A stretch of 64,000 bases of DNA from Gloeopeniophorella convolvens (Eukaryota; Basidiomycota; Agaricomycetes; Russulales): the NCBI GenBank assembly GCA_022496205.1, contig WTXD01000098.1, positions 1-64,000 on the forward strand, in the 5' to 3' direction. The position numbers and the translations under genes are program-made. Each line of letters begins with the position of its first letter. The stretch's first letter is position 1. A model generated the notes under the pieces. It saw nothing but the letters and a program-made list of their open reading frames with translations, had not been told where the DNA came from and did no database searches. This document shows positions 1 to 10,973 of this stretch, piece after piece.

Positions 1-426
1 GAAGGCATTATCCTGCATACCAACTTCGCCAACCGGCATCACTTCACACTCAAGAAACTCGTCAAACCTTTCCCTGTTCGCAATGTCGATGGCACTGATA
101 ACGCCACCGGTTTGGTTCAACATACTACTATTCAACGCCTTGAAATCCCTACACCAGATGGCCACTCACACCAAGAATGGATTGAACTATATCTCACTGA
201 CATCGGTGACCATGACCTCATCTTAGGCACGGACTGGCTTAGACGACACAACCCTAGTATCAATTGGGAAAAGGACACAATTACCTTTGACCGTTGTCCC
301 CCTTCCTGCCAACTATCCGACTCCGCTATCTCTGCCACCGCGCTAGACAACATTCCTGTTGGCCTAATCCGTACATCACTGCATCAACCAATACCAATGA
401 AGATGGTATCCATGAAGCCGACGTGA
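1..426 (+). pseudogene. gypsy pol: C-terminal part of retropepsin-like protease
   Basis: The frame is open from base 1 and runs to a stop at 426. It contains the conserved protease C-terminal pattern HDLILGTDWLRRHNPSINW, where ILG.DWL is typical of Ty3/gypsy proteases. The catalytic D[ST]G triad would lie before base 1. The true frame leaves this ORF near 350-430 and continues in a different one (EMQTVLASCG region, 294-611), so the protease-RT linker is frameshifted. This is an internal segment of pol, not a separate gene. Confidence 0.8.
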
Positions 427-600
427 ACTTTGCCATAGAAATGCAAACGGTCCTTGCATCTTGTGGCCACATCGACTACACCCTTCAAGAACCATATCTC
501 CTTGACTCCGTCGACCTCACCACATCAGACGACTCTTCCAATCAGAATCAACGCACACCCAAGCAGTGGTCAATGATCCTGGTGTGCGTTTTACCAAGCA

Positions 601-1216
601 GTGGTCCATGATCCTGGAGCTCGTCCTGTAACACAACTAGAGTTACACCAGTCGATAGGATCTATATCTGTCCGCGCCAAAACGACTCATTCACAACAAT
701 TGGCCGAACAAAATGTCGCACCCAAGAAGACAATTGAAGACATTGTCCCTCCAGAATTCCTCAAGTACCGTAAAGTCTTTGAAGAATCAGCTGCCCAACG
801 ACTCCCTGCCGCAAACCTTGGGACCATGCTATCGACCTGAAACCGATGCCCAACTCCGTGACTGTAAAATCTACAGTCTCACCCCCGATGAACAGAAGGC
901 CCTTGACGAATTCCTCAAAGAACACCTTGCAAAAGGCTATATTCGCCCTTCGAAGTCACCTATGGCAAGCCCGTTCTTCTTCGTCAAGAAGAAAGATGGA
1001 AAATTACGTCCTGTACAAGACTATCGCGCCCTCAACAACATCACAATCAAGAACACTTACCCGCTTCCACTCATCCCTGAACTCATCGACAAACTCAAGA
1101 ACGCCCGCTACTTCACCAAATTTGACGTCCGCTGGGGCTACAACAATATTCGCATCAAAGAAGGCGATGAATGGAAAGCCGCCTTCAGACCAACCGTGGT
1201 CTATTCGAACCCCTAG
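601..1216 (+). pseudogene. gypsy pol: linker and N-terminal half of reverse transcriptase
   Basis: Two overlapping frames (601-840 and 713-1216) together carry the linker ([13 protein letters not shown]) and RT motifs 1-3: [32 protein letters not shown] and [20 protein letters not shown] one-base shift near 830 breaks the QRLP linker. A second break near 1200 separates this part from the YMDD-bearing half. The order and motifs are standard for Ty3/gypsy RT. These are remnants of one polyprotein. Confidence 0.88.
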
Positions 1217-2667
1217 TCATGTTCTTTGGACTTTGCAACTCACCCGGCACGTTCCAATCCTTTATGAACGAGAACTTCAAGGATATCATCGCAACCGGCT
1301 GTGTTGTTATCTACATGGATGACATCCTCATTTTCACCGACACTCTTGAAGAAAATTATGCCCTTGTTCATCGTGTCCTCCAGCGACTTCGCGAACTCGA
1401 CCTCTACCTCAAACCAGAGAAATGTTCCTTCTTCCAGACAACCATTGAATACCTTGGCCTTATCATTTCTGCCGGTCGCATTCGCATGGACCCTGCCAAA
1501 CTCAAAGCTATCATGGATTGGCCAACACCAAAAACACTCAAGCACGTTCAAGCGTTTCTCGGCTTTGGCAATTTCTACAGACGTTTCATCAAGGATTTCT
1601 CTAAGATTGCACGACCACTTCATGCCCTCACACGTAAAGATACTCCGTTCCAGTGGTCCTCAGCCTGTCAACAAGCGTTTGACAACCTCAAGCACGCATT
1701 CACCTCAGCCCCAGTACTCACACTCCCCGACCACACTCGCCCATTTCGTCTGATTACAGACGCCTCCGACTTTGCCATCGGCGCTGTGCTGGAGCAACCA
1801 GACGAAATTAATCGCTGGCACCCGGTCACATTCCTGTCTAAATCTATGACCGACGCAGAACGTAACTACGACATCCACGACAAAGAACTTCTTGCTATTA
1901 TCCGTTCCCTCGAAACCTATCGACACTATTTACAAGGGGCTCAACACCGTGTTGAAATCTGGACCGACCACAACAACCTGACATACTTCACCACAAAACA
2001 GAAACTCACTCGAAGACAAGCACGCTGGTCTCTTGAACTTTCCCAATACGACGTTCTTCTCCTTCATAAACCCGGCATTTACAACCGCGCCGATCATCTG
2101 TCCCGCCGTCCAGATCTTAAAGAGGGGATAATGACTGAAAACGACAACAAAATCCTCCTGGACACCAAGTTTTTCGCAATCCGAGCTACTCGCGCTGGCA
2201 CTACCACTACCATTGGAGACCAAAACCTACGACGACGCATCAGAGAATCTCAAGACAAAGACGAAGAAGTCACTAAAGCGTTAACAACAATCATGAAGAA
2301 TGGTCCACGTACGATAGCGAAAGGCTTAGAAGATTGGAACTATGAAGACGGTCTCATCTTACATCAAGGAAAGGTCTACATCCCCAAAGACACCAAATTA
2401 CGACGAGAAATTGTTCAACAATACCATGAGTCACTCGCCACCGGCCACCCAGGAAGATGGAAAACTTACGAACTAGTCTCTCGAGAGTACTGGTGGCCTG
2501 GAATATCCAAGTTCGTCAAAGAATATGTCGACGGCTGTGCCACTTGCCAAACCACTAAACGACAACACCCTAATCCCATTCCACTGCATCCGAACGAAAT
2601 CCCAAACCGTCCCTGGGAAGTCATCACCATGGACTTCATTACCGACCTCCCTATCTCAAAGGGATAG
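1171..2667 (+). pseudogene. gypsy pol: RT catalytic half, RNase H and integrase zinc domain
   Basis: This 498-codon open segment holds the RT fingers/palm continuation (MFFGLCNSPGTFQSFMN), the catalytic YMDDILIF box at about 1314, and the RT thumb (FLGFGNFYRRFIKDFSKIARPL). The RNase H begins with TDASDFAIGAVLEQ at about 1756 and ends near the DHLSRRPDL motif. The integrase HHCC zinc finger follows (H.....H then CATC at about 2540). The ORF stops at 2667 within the integrase core start (MDFITDLPISKG), where a frameshift moves the frame. No internal stop occurs before that, so this is the best preserved part of the element. Confidence 0.92.
2119..2133 (+). promoter_or_regulatory. Internal copy of the polypurine tract (candidate central PPT)
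   Basis: AAAGAGGGGATAATG at 2119-2133 is identical over 15 nt to the sequence that abuts the 3' LTR at 3729-3743. It lies at the RNase H-integrase junction. A second PPT in pol is known from lentiviruses and from Ty1, where it primes a second plus-strand start. That it works this way here is inferred from identity and position only. Confidence 0.5.
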
Positions 2668-4190
2668 ACTCACTCTACGTCGTAGTTGACCGCTTCACCA
2701 AAGCCACTATCATCGCTCCCTGTCATAAGACTATCACCTCAGAACAAACTGCCGACCTCTACATCAATTATGTCTGGAAGCGCACTGGACTTCCTAAACA
2801 AGTTATCTCCGACAGAGGACCGCAATTCGCATCGCAATTTATGCAAGAAGTCTGGAAACGACTTCAAGTAACTCTCACCCTCAGTACTGCATACCACCCT
2901 CAGACCGACGGCGAAACAGAACGAGTTAACCAAGAACTAGAACAATACCTACGAGTCTTCTGCAATTATCAACAAGACAACTGGGTTGACCTCATCCCGT
3001 TCATGGAGTTTGCACACAATAATCGCCAGCACTCAGCTACCCATATTGCACCCTTCCTAGCCTGGTATGGCTTCCTCCCCGAATTCATTCCACCACCACA
3101 ACTCGGTTCCCAAGTTGAATCTGCCGAACAACGTCTCATACTACTCGAGCAAATCCGCACCGAAATCAAAGCGAGCTTAGAAAACGCCGCAGAAATCATG
3201 AAACGCTCTAGACCGGACGGACCAGAACACAAATACAAAGAAGGAGATCTTGTCTGGCTAGAAGCAAAGAACCTTCGTACAACACATCCAAAGGCGAAGT
3301 TAGCACCCAAACGTTATGGACCATTTAAAGTCATCACCTCCTACGCGGTCACCAGTAAACTCAAACTACCCGACCATTGGCACATTCACCCTGTCTTTCA
3401 CAACTCACTCATTTCCCCATACAAAGAAACCACCGCTCACGGACCTAACTTTTCAACACCCCCACCTGAAATCATTGACGATGAAGAAGGACACTACGAG
3501 ATTGAAACAATTATCAAGAGCCGAACCACTAGAAACCGACGAGGCGTTCAATACCTTGTCAAGTGGAAAGGTTACCCTGACTCTGAAAATTCATGGGTCC
3601 CTTACTCGGAAATGAAACACGCCATGGAAACTGTTCACTCATTCCACCAACGACACCCCTCTATGCCGCAACCACCATCACTCGCTCATGACAGACTTAT
3701 CAGTGCGCTTCAGGCGCAGCGCAATCATAAAGAGGGGATAATGTCACGAACACTAAGGCCTCAAGGAGGTCGAACTGCTCAGAACACTAGAGCAAATCCA
3801 GCCCTACCAGTAAATACCCTACGCGTCGCTCACAATGCGACGCGTACCACTCACATTGCGACTACAAGTCGAAATGCATCACGTGACCCTTCACCCCCAT
3901 TCCTCGCCCTACTCCCTAATGGCCAATTAACCCTGGAATACCCCCAAGATCCCGGACTAGGGATCTCTCAGAATGGCCATATTACTCGTCCCAAAGTAAC
4001 CAGAACCTTGATCAAGGTGAAACACTTCATGCGTCCTCTTTGGGACTCTGATCATCAAGAACTCCATGGGGCCTCAAGCCCCACTCTGCGATGGAATCTA
4101 AGAAGCGTATCAGAGAGGAGAGGTTATGGGGAATCCCCTCTGGAATCCCCATCAGTAATTAGACCAGATTCGTCTGGGGGTCTCCAGTAG
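2668..4190 (+). pseudogene. gypsy pol: integrase core and chromodomain
   Basis: After the frameshift the integrase core continues (DRFTKATIIAPCHK; ISDRGPQFASQF; AYHPQTDGETERVNQELEQY), giving the D, D and E of the DDE triad with the first D just upstream in MDFITDLP. A C-terminal chromodomain follows at about 3490-3650 (YEIETIIKSRTTR...YLVKWKGYPDSENSWVP), which in chromoviruses targets integration to marked chromatin. The ORF from ATG 2841 does not stop at the end of the element but reads through the PPT and about 450 bp into the 3' LTR, to 4190. The reading frame and the LTR therefore overlap. Confidence 0.9.
3729..3741 (+). promoter_or_regulatory. 3' polypurine tract of the gypsy element
   Basis: The purine run AAAGAGGGGATAA sits directly upstream of the LTR 5' end (TGTCAC at 3742), the expected place for the plus-strand primer. 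Confidence 0.8.
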
Positions 4191-4392
4191 TATATAAGAC
4201 CCCCATGTATCGCCCAGTGGTCCTCAGACTGTCCATCTGTGGCACTCTCATCTGTACCTAGCACTGCAATAGCACTGTTAGTGTGTTCCCTCTCTGCTCC
4301 TGCATATCGCAGCTCATCTTCTGTCTATCCCCCTCGACGCTCTCCAAACTCTGCTATCCTCTCTGCGCGCACCCCGCGAGTGAGTCCTGACA
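3742..4392 (+). repeat. 3' LTR of the gypsy element (651 bp)
   Basis: The LTR begins TGTCA directly after the polypurine tract and ends TGACA, a perfect 5-bp terminal inverted repeat of the TG...CA type. A TATA-like TATATAAG lies at about 4191-4198 with pyrimidine-rich sequence after it. The 5' LTR is outside the window, so the target duplication (expected to be GCAGC, the five bases after 4392) cannot be checked. Confidence 0.85.
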
Positions 4393-4839
4393 GCAGCTGC
4401 AAGTAGCGCAGAACGCTGGGGTTCGCTTAGTCACTGGCGCGTTCAAGACCACGCCCGGTGAACCCCTACACATGCTCATGGGCATCCTTCCTATTGACAT
4501 CCGCCTTGAGTTCCTTGTGAATAACATGGCTCTCCGCCTTGCTAAACTCGATCCCCGTTCACAGCTCCTTATCCGCCTGGGCGACCCTTGGCCCAACCTT
4601 CAGATGACGACCCACCACTACCAGTTTTCTGTCCCTGCAATGGACACCTTCGCACACAACTCGACCTCCTCGCTGAACGCGTCCAGAACGAAGGAGAGCG
4701 ACTCAACCTCTATGCCGCCCCACCATGGGCACGCGGCAACCTTTGGGGAAGACGGTTGTCGATCGACACCAACACGCATGCCGGGACTTGCGCACACCCT
4801 ACATCCGACGCATCCGGGCTGAGTCCTCGGAGCCCCGCT

Positions 4840-5011
4840 CCTCCACACTCTTCATTTTCACTGACGGCTCTCGCAGGAACCCTGGAGAAGACTGGACGGA
4901 ACCACGTGCAGGTTTTGGCGTCGTCGTCTTCTATCAAGGAGCAGAGATTGCACAACAAGCCCGTGCACTAGGCGCCACCGCAAACATCTACGATGCTGAA
5001 ATGGCGGCCTT
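4840..5011 (+). pseudogene. LINE RNase H, first half
   Basis: The frame carries LFIFTDGSRRNPG (first catalytic Asp, at about 4853) and IYDAEMAA (catalytic Glu, at about 4990), both typical of RNase HI in LINEs. The ORF is cut at 5011 by a solo copia LTR; the second half resumes at 5491. The 5-bp duplication GCCTT flanks the insertion, and deleting the LTR plus one copy restores the frame. Confidence 0.85.
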
Positions 5012-5490
5012 TGTTGAGACAGACAGTGTCCTGGCGGCTCTGATTAGATTAGATATGGACCTAATGATCAAGGACTATCTTATCTTGTGTACATAATGTT
5101 CTAGACTTAAGGCTGTGCTCAGCCCCACATTCGTTTCCATGTTCTGGACTCTTCTAGGGCATTCCATGACCCACCTTGTACTCCAGTACCCACTCTTACT
5201 CCGTTTCATGTGGGTCTCCTAGGCTTTCTAAGCAGTGTTTATCACATGCTATCTGTCGATCCTTACAGTATATAAGGACTCCTTTCTTCGCCTTTGTAGC
5301 CTCAGTCTTTTGACCTTCCTTGACTGAGGCAAGTACACTTACGCTCTTTTCTACTTTCTTATACTTACACTACCTTACAGCGTCACTCTGTGTCCTTCAG
5401 GTATTTTGTAATCAAGTCTTTTGACCTTCCTTGACTGAGCGTCACTCTGTGTCCTTCAGTTGTCACTCCACCCTCTGCTGCGCTTCAACA
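5012..5490 (+). repeat. Solo copia LTR, family A (479 bp), inserted in LINE RNase H
   Basis: It runs from TGTTGAGAC to CTTCAACA and is flanked by GCCTT on both sides (5007-5011 and 5491-5495). It belongs to the same family as the LTRs at 31135, 48897 and 56632 but is more diverged. It contains the exon-like block E1 at 5304-5328, an intron-like GCAAGT...ACAG segment at 5329-5380 (52 nt), E2 at 5381-5400, and the joined copy E1'-E2' at 5415-5459. E1 and E1' share the family-variant CCTTGACTGAG. Confidence 0.93.
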
Positions 5491-6292
5491 GCCTTGGCTG
5501 CAGGCGCAACAATGGCACAGATGGCACTTGCATCAATCCCATCAATCCGATGCATCGTCTTCCTCACAGATTCAGTATCATCCATCTCCACCATCTACTC
5601 CGCCCGCCCACATGCTGCCCAACGTCATTCCCTCCACTTCAAGCAAACTGCCGACAACCTCCTCTCGCTCCATAGAGATCTGCACATTGAAATCAGATGG
5701 TGCCCCGGTCACGCCGGAATCCCTGGGAATGAACGAGCAGATGCACTCGCACGAACTGGCGCAGCCCTTCCTCTACACCCAAACCAGCGCGAACCACACA
5801 CGCTCACACAACAACAAATGGGAAACAAGGAAGCAGCCATCGCTGCGTGGCAACAACGCTGGCACACATCGACCCGCCGCAGCCAAGCCTACCTAGGCCT
5901 TGCCAACCCCCCGAATGGCAAGATAGCCCCGGCCATCGAAGCAATGCGGAAATGCAAAGCTCCCCGGTCCGTATTTTGCACCTTCATTCGTCTCCTCACT
6001 GGCCATGCGTTCACAGGTTCCTACACCGCCCGTTTCTTTCCTGCACCAGGCCGCCCCACGTCATGCATGTGTGGCTCACCATCAAACCCTCCCCCACCAA
6101 ACACCAGAGCACGTCATTTGCGAATGCCCGCTTTTCGAAATGGCGCGAGCCACTCACCTCCGGCCTATCGACCGAGACTACTCACTCGCAAAACTCTTCG
6201 GAACCGCAGAAGGCGGAGCCGCGATGCTCGCATTCATTCAAGCTACGCACTGCTGCATGGTTCCCCGGCCAGAACGGCCAGACCCCCCTTAA
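5491..6292 (+). pseudogene. LINE RNase H, second half, and C-terminal tail
   Basis: The segment has FLTDSVSSI (third catalytic Asp, about 5563) and RWCPGHAGIPGNERADALA (final Asp, about 5700-5745), completing the D-E-D-D set begun upstream of the LTR. A frameshift near 6080-6120 moves the tail into another frame, where EHVICECPLFEMARATHL gives the usual C..C/H finger-like ending of these LINE ORFs. All RNase H catalytic residues survive, but the gene is broken by the LTR and frameshifts. Confidence 0.8.
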
Positions 6293-6454
6293 TGACATCA
6301 TCATACCACGCGCAACCATTTCCCGGCACAGCACTCATATCTTATTCATACGTACACATCTAGATCATAACCTTACCTCCGACCTGTAATTGTCGTATAT
6401 ACTCGACGACCGCGTCTTAGTGTAGCATCACTTGCTGCGGTATACAAATGCAGA

Positions 6455-6487
<33 letters not shown>

Positions 6488-6659
6488 CCGTAACCGCGCG
6501 AGGGACCCTCACGGGGGTTCCGGGGCTCAGAGGTCTGCAGGGCCTTCCGGTAATGTTCAACTCTGTTTGACGAACCCCGGACTTCCGGTTCGTGGCAATG
6601 TCAGCTTTTCACATTTTCGTGAACTACTTATAAACGTTTGTGTAGGGGTTTAACGGGCT

Positions 6660-7850
6660 CTATCCTGGAACTACCGAAGGACAGCTCGACATCTGACTTG
6701 ATTCCGACTTCAACTCATCACCGTCATGCTTGCTGAGCAGACGCTCGAGGTGCAAGAACCTATCCGGCCATGATTCTTCTCGTGAAATCGCTATGTGATC
6801 GACTTTGACCCCTTCGTATTTGAGTTCCACGGCGGTCTTGAAAGCCGTCATCCCTTCGTCCCGCAGAGTGGGATGATAGAAGCAGACTCCCACAGTGGTC
6901 AATTTGGGCAACAACATGGGACCCGCTTGGTCTAACACGTCTATGAGAGCCGGAAGCACAGCATCATCCCCCCATAATACCTCAACAGCAGTGAATATAG
7001 ACTTGGAGAGGAAGGCGCGCCAGAACGTGGCATCAGCCACTTCCCCAGAGTAGCTCCCGTCATGTGTGCCAATGAGAGCCGAATCCCAGGGAGAGCGTGT
7101 GCGTTTCCCGCCGGAACAAAGGCTCCAAAGTGCGACTGATAACTTCGATAGCGAGCTCGAAGTCCACGCAGGCGCGGAAGTCGATGTCGAACTTCACGTC
7201 CTTGCTCGGCGGAAGCCCGACCTGTTAATAGCATTGTGGTCGTGATTCATTACATATGCTATGTGGTGCCTACTATCACAGAGGAACCGGGGAGAAACGG
7301 GGCGGTGGCCTCACGCGCGAGGCGTGGGGTGATTCCGGCGAGATCCTCGAAATGAGGGACACCTAATCTGCTGTTCACAACTTTCAGTTGTGAGCTAACC
7401 CCAGCGAACTCGGATGTGCGTAGTCGCGGGACTCGCCACCCATGGCCGTCCTCGATCGGTGAGTGCTCCAATCTGAATCTGAGATCTAGGCTAAGAGTGC
7501 CCAGCTTGTGCATGGAGCATACGGCCACGAGAAGGTCGTCGAACCAATTGGCATTACGAGAGACGCTTTCGTCGTGGTAAAAGTGAATCGCGAGATATTT
7601 AGCGAAGGGCGGGGGAGGAAGGATGTTGGTCAAGAAAGTTCGTGTAAGCAGGGGGCGCAGTTGTCGAGAAACGCGCTCGCGGAAGCCTCAGGTAAAGATC
7701 TCTTGATGCGAGTATGATGCACTTTGATACTGGAGCCCGACTGTTCATCACCACAACGTATGGAACCTTGAACTGGAACCCTGAATCCAGTGTGAGGGTT
7801 TTCCCTGGGCCTGACCGGGACCGGTAACTCACTAATGCCCCTTGCAAGTT
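6660..7850 (-). pseudogene. Remnant of an F-box/LRR-like gene (tentative)
   Basis: Several short minus-strand frames (7599-7847, 7259-7633, 6941-7234, 6660-7040) form a chain with leucine-rich, F-box-protein-like wording, for example MHKLGTLSLDLRFRLE and LLPKLTTVGVCFYHPTLRDEGM, ending like the C-terminal half of the F-box genes elsewhere in the window. No single frame is open, and no F-box motif was found. I read this as a frameshifted relic; a non-F-box identity is possible. Confidence 0.35.
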
Positions 7851-9014
7851 GTGCGGTGCATAGGTGGCGAACCCGCAGGCACGTTGTTTGCTTTGTGCAT
7901 GATCAAACCATATTTCAGAAGATGAACTGTCTCTGATTCCTTCCGAGGAGCGGTAAGGGCGATTATACAGAAGTGAATGAGAGGGGAAGCAGACAACAAA
8001 AGAGTGAGTCGGAGTCTTTCCGTAGAAAGCACGCTCCTGCTTACGTCATAACCGCACAATGCCGAGACAACAACAGGACAGCACCGCTCCGTTGCCAAAC
8101 CACAACGTTGAACAACTCTTTGTCAGGCCAACGAACGACAACGATCTACGCGTAGACGGATGCACATACTCCTCGAAGGGAAGCTGTCCGTCGAATAGGA
8201 CATCTCTGGGAAACTTCATGCCGGCAATTGCCCGCCCGCGTCGAGTCTCAGTGGCAGTATGGCCTCCTGCGCCGGCAAGGTGTGTCCCGGTCAGCTGTCC
8301 CCTTCGACCTGCGCTTGAATTTGTCGGATAGAAGTATCAAAAAATGGGCGTTGCGCAAACACATACCCACGATTTGACGGCCCCGCGGCGTTCTGGATCA
8401 TGGTCCATACGGGCCTGCCAGACTCCTGTGAACACTTGCGCACAATAACCACGGGATTCCCCGTTCATGATACCTCTCTACTCAGTTTGTCGACACAGTT
8501 GGCTGCGAATTAAGTGATGGCGCAGAGTGCCATCTGCTTCGATCCACGGCGCAGTTTCAATCTCCACCGCCGGGATCGTGAGCACGTCACGGTACCGCAT
8601 TATGTCCAGCCACGAAGCCAGTTAGATGCCATCTGATGCGTTCTTTCGCACCGTCTGGTATCTTATCTCTGCGCTCTGCATCACAATCACACTTCTCGTT
8701 CGACGCCTTCTGCCCGCGCAACAGTGCGTACTCCTCTCTTGATCATTCAATTCTGTTGCCAACCCTCAGACGCGCAGGAGATGACCGCAGATCTCAAGCA
8801 GGCAATTCACTTTTTCTGATCCTCATACGGACGGTGTGTTTCCCCTATACCTCCAGGCTCTCACTTCAGCGGCACAGGCACTGATTGATCGTTTTCAGAC
8901 CTTATCGACGTTGCTACCACTTGTCCCCTCATTCTCAATCTATAAGACATCATCTCTGCCGACCACGAGAACCTTGGACATCCTCCCGTTAACCCCCAGC
9001 CCGTCCAGCCCGTC
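7851..9014. other. No recognisable gene
   Basis: Only short ORFs without familiar motifs occur here. The last 300 bp form the upstream region of the 7-TM gene starting at 9015. Confidence 0.5.
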
Positions 9015-10254
9015 ATGTCCAACCGTCCCGATGAGACATCTTTCGAGATCTTCACCGAGAGAGCGTGGCTACAAGGAGCCATCCTCGGCGCTGTGGCCTA
9101 CGGCAGCGCATTCACCTTGTTCGCAATATGCTTGAACATCCTCGTCAAGCAGACAAACCGAACAAACATCAAGATCAAGGGAGCTTTCATCGCCTACATT
9201 TCCATCCTGTTCATTCTGGGCACTATCTTCATGGCTGCTTCAGCGGAGTTCACCCAAATGGCGTTTATCGACAATCGTAATTATCCGGGAGGACCTGCTG
9301 CGTACGAGAATGCTATGTTTTCGATACCTGTGGATATGGCTGGGAACGTAGCCTTCGTTCTGACGGCCTGGGTTCGCGGACGCACTGCTCGTGAGTGGTG
9401 ACTCGTTGCGGGCCTGATCCGAATCTGAACCAGTCAACTTCTAGGTTTGGCGTTGCATGGTCATCTATAGGGATGCCGGCTCCCATTGTGGGCTATAATG
9501 GCATTCCCTTGTCTCATCTATACAGGATCAATAGGTGCGGCATATTGATTACCCGGAATATACCCGCAGGCGCCCATTGCTAACATCCGATCCAGTGACG
9601 GGAATCTTCTGGCTCAAGCCAACTCTCACATTCTCGCCTTATGGCTCAAGCGGCGTCAATTGGACGATTCCTTGTCTGAGCATCTCCCTTGCGCTTAACA
9701 TCCTTGTTTCGATCGCGATCGTACTCCGCCTTCTGGTTTACCGTCGCCGCATTGCCTCTGTGATGGGTCAGCACCACGGCTCGCAGTACACCAGTATCGC
9801 TGCCATGATCATCGAGTCTGCCTCGATCTACTCGGCGTTCTCGATTTTCTTCCTTGTGCCTTTCGGCATGAACAGTCCCGTCTCGGAAATCGTGTTGCAG
9901 TCGCTGAGTGAAATCCAGGTATGTCCGCTCCACATGTAGCGCACCGTCTGAGCTTTCTCTAATTTCCTTCGCAACTAGATCTGCACCACACTCCTCATCG
10001 TATTCCGCGTCGCGCAGGGCAAGGGATGGTCACAAGACACGACAACGCAGGTATTCAGCAAGCAGAAGCAGAATCAGGCTCGGATGACGGAAGTAGTATC
10101 CAGTCGGTTCCAGGCGGCCTCGAATCCCTCGAATCCTTCCAAGACTATCACTGTGGACTCGTTTCCTTCGCATGGCGTGACGGTTGGCCGCGATGTATTC
10201 ACGAGTACCGATGGAGCGAAAGAGCGTGGCGAGTCTGCTAGTGACATCGTGTGA
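9015..10254 (+). pseudogene. Seven-transmembrane-type membrane protein gene, probably broken
   Basis: Exon 1 (ATG 9015) encodes helices LQGAILGAVAYGSAFTLFAI and IKGAFIAYISILFILGTIFM and ends with a helix VAFVLTAW. Exon 2 carries VWRCMVIYRD, typical of agaricomycete 7-TM proteins of unknown ligand. Later exons give IPCLSISLALNILVSIAIVL and a soluble Ser/Thr-rich tail ending ESASDIV at 10254. Introns fit at 9391-9444 and 9919-9978 (GT...AG, 54 and 60 nt). An extra G at about 9371-9372 shifts TAW out of frame with the expected FADALLVWRC. Further shifts occur at about 9495, 9540 and 9590. It could be a recently dead copy or contain assembly errors. No enzyme activity is implied. Confidence 0.7.
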
Positions 10255-10973
10255 AAGTTTGCTTCGCCTTTGCTACGATCTCCCTTCACGGCCTCGACAA
10301 CTTCTTTTGGTGTCTCAATTATCCATTCAGAATCTGTGTTGTAATCTATTTTCCGCCTAGAGTACCGTGTTTGTATGGCTCCCGCCTGACCACTGGAGCA
10401 GCCGCAGGCACCTCCGAGCATTGTTTGTGTCTACCATATCTAATCGAGGACCCAGAACGAGCTCTATGTCCGCACGCAGAACGACTGGATGCCAAGTCGA
10501 CGACTGTGATGAAATGCTCCGGGCGCAGCGCGCGCCGGCAGCATCCAAATAGCGCGTTGCGTGTCCATAGTCTCGGAATCTTCCTGCAGGTATGTATACG
10601 GCGTTCAAATCTAGGTGGGAATGTGCGCAAGCCGTGTGATGGCATTTACCTCGGACCAAAGGTACAGCCACGGCCAGCTTCTCCAGCATCAGCATCATTC
10701 ACCTCAGTGCCTCCAGTTACGCAGTTCGATGGCTTTTCGATTGGTACGATTCGTCGTGTTCTGATCAGGGGCTGCCCAAAAGCATGCAGATCTGCTACGG
10801 TGATAATACGGTTGCAGAAAGGGATATCATACAGTCGATGGCACGCCAATAGATAGCGTGGAACGAACACACAGCAACACGGAGCATGAAATCACACTTC
10901 CCATATAGAAACGCCTCGCCGGACTCATAAGCGGCTACTTGAGCATTAGACAGGCACGCCAGTAACAGCCATC
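10255..10973. other. No recognisable gene
   Basis: Overlapping ORFs on both strands have no motif I recognise and look like chance frames in a GC-rich interval. Confidence 0.4.

Larger units (their letters stand above)
1..4392 (+). mobile_element. Ty3/gypsy chromodomain retrotransposon (chromovirus), 3' part, decayed
   Basis: The domain order protease, reverse transcriptase, RNase H, integrase, chromodomain, then polypurine tract and LTR is that of a Ty3/gypsy chromovirus. The 5' LTR, gag and the protease active site lie upstream of the window. The pol reading frame is broken at about 350-430, 560-640, 830, 1200 and 2667, so the copy cannot make a full polyprotein. An imperfect tandem duplication of roughly 37 bp (a shared AGCAGTGGTC block at about 560 and 598) explains one of the breaks. 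The element ends at 4392 inside the ORF of a LINE, so it appears to have inserted into that LINE; the other half of the LINE should lie upstream of the window. Confidence 0.93.
4393..6486 (+). mobile_element. LINE (non-LTR retrotransposon) 3' fragment with RNase H and A29 tail
   Basis: From the first base after the gypsy LTR the sequence encodes the conserved post-RT region of fungal LINEs (LQVAQNAGVRLVTGAFKTTP, then LRLAKLDPRS). Next come an RNase H domain and a cysteine-containing tail (SCMCGS; EHVICECPLFE). The element ends in 29 consecutive A residues at 6458-6486, the 3' end expected for target-primed reverse transcription. It carries two insertions: the gypsy element at its left edge and a solo copia LTR at 5012-5490. 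The endonuclease and RT are not in the window. Frameshifts near 4650-4720 and 6080-6120 break the ORF. Confidence 0.85.

Noticed and set aside
1240..1623. Minus-strand ORF opposite the RT region
   Set aside because: Antisense shadow of the gypsy RT/RNase H coding sequence.
4618..4958. Minus-strand Cys/Gly-rich ORFs
   Set aside because: Antisense to the LINE coding sequence, with no independent support.
10251..10856. A 201-codon plus-strand ORF
   Set aside because: There is no motif or signal peptide, the composition is erratic, and there are equally long frames on the other strand; probably chance.
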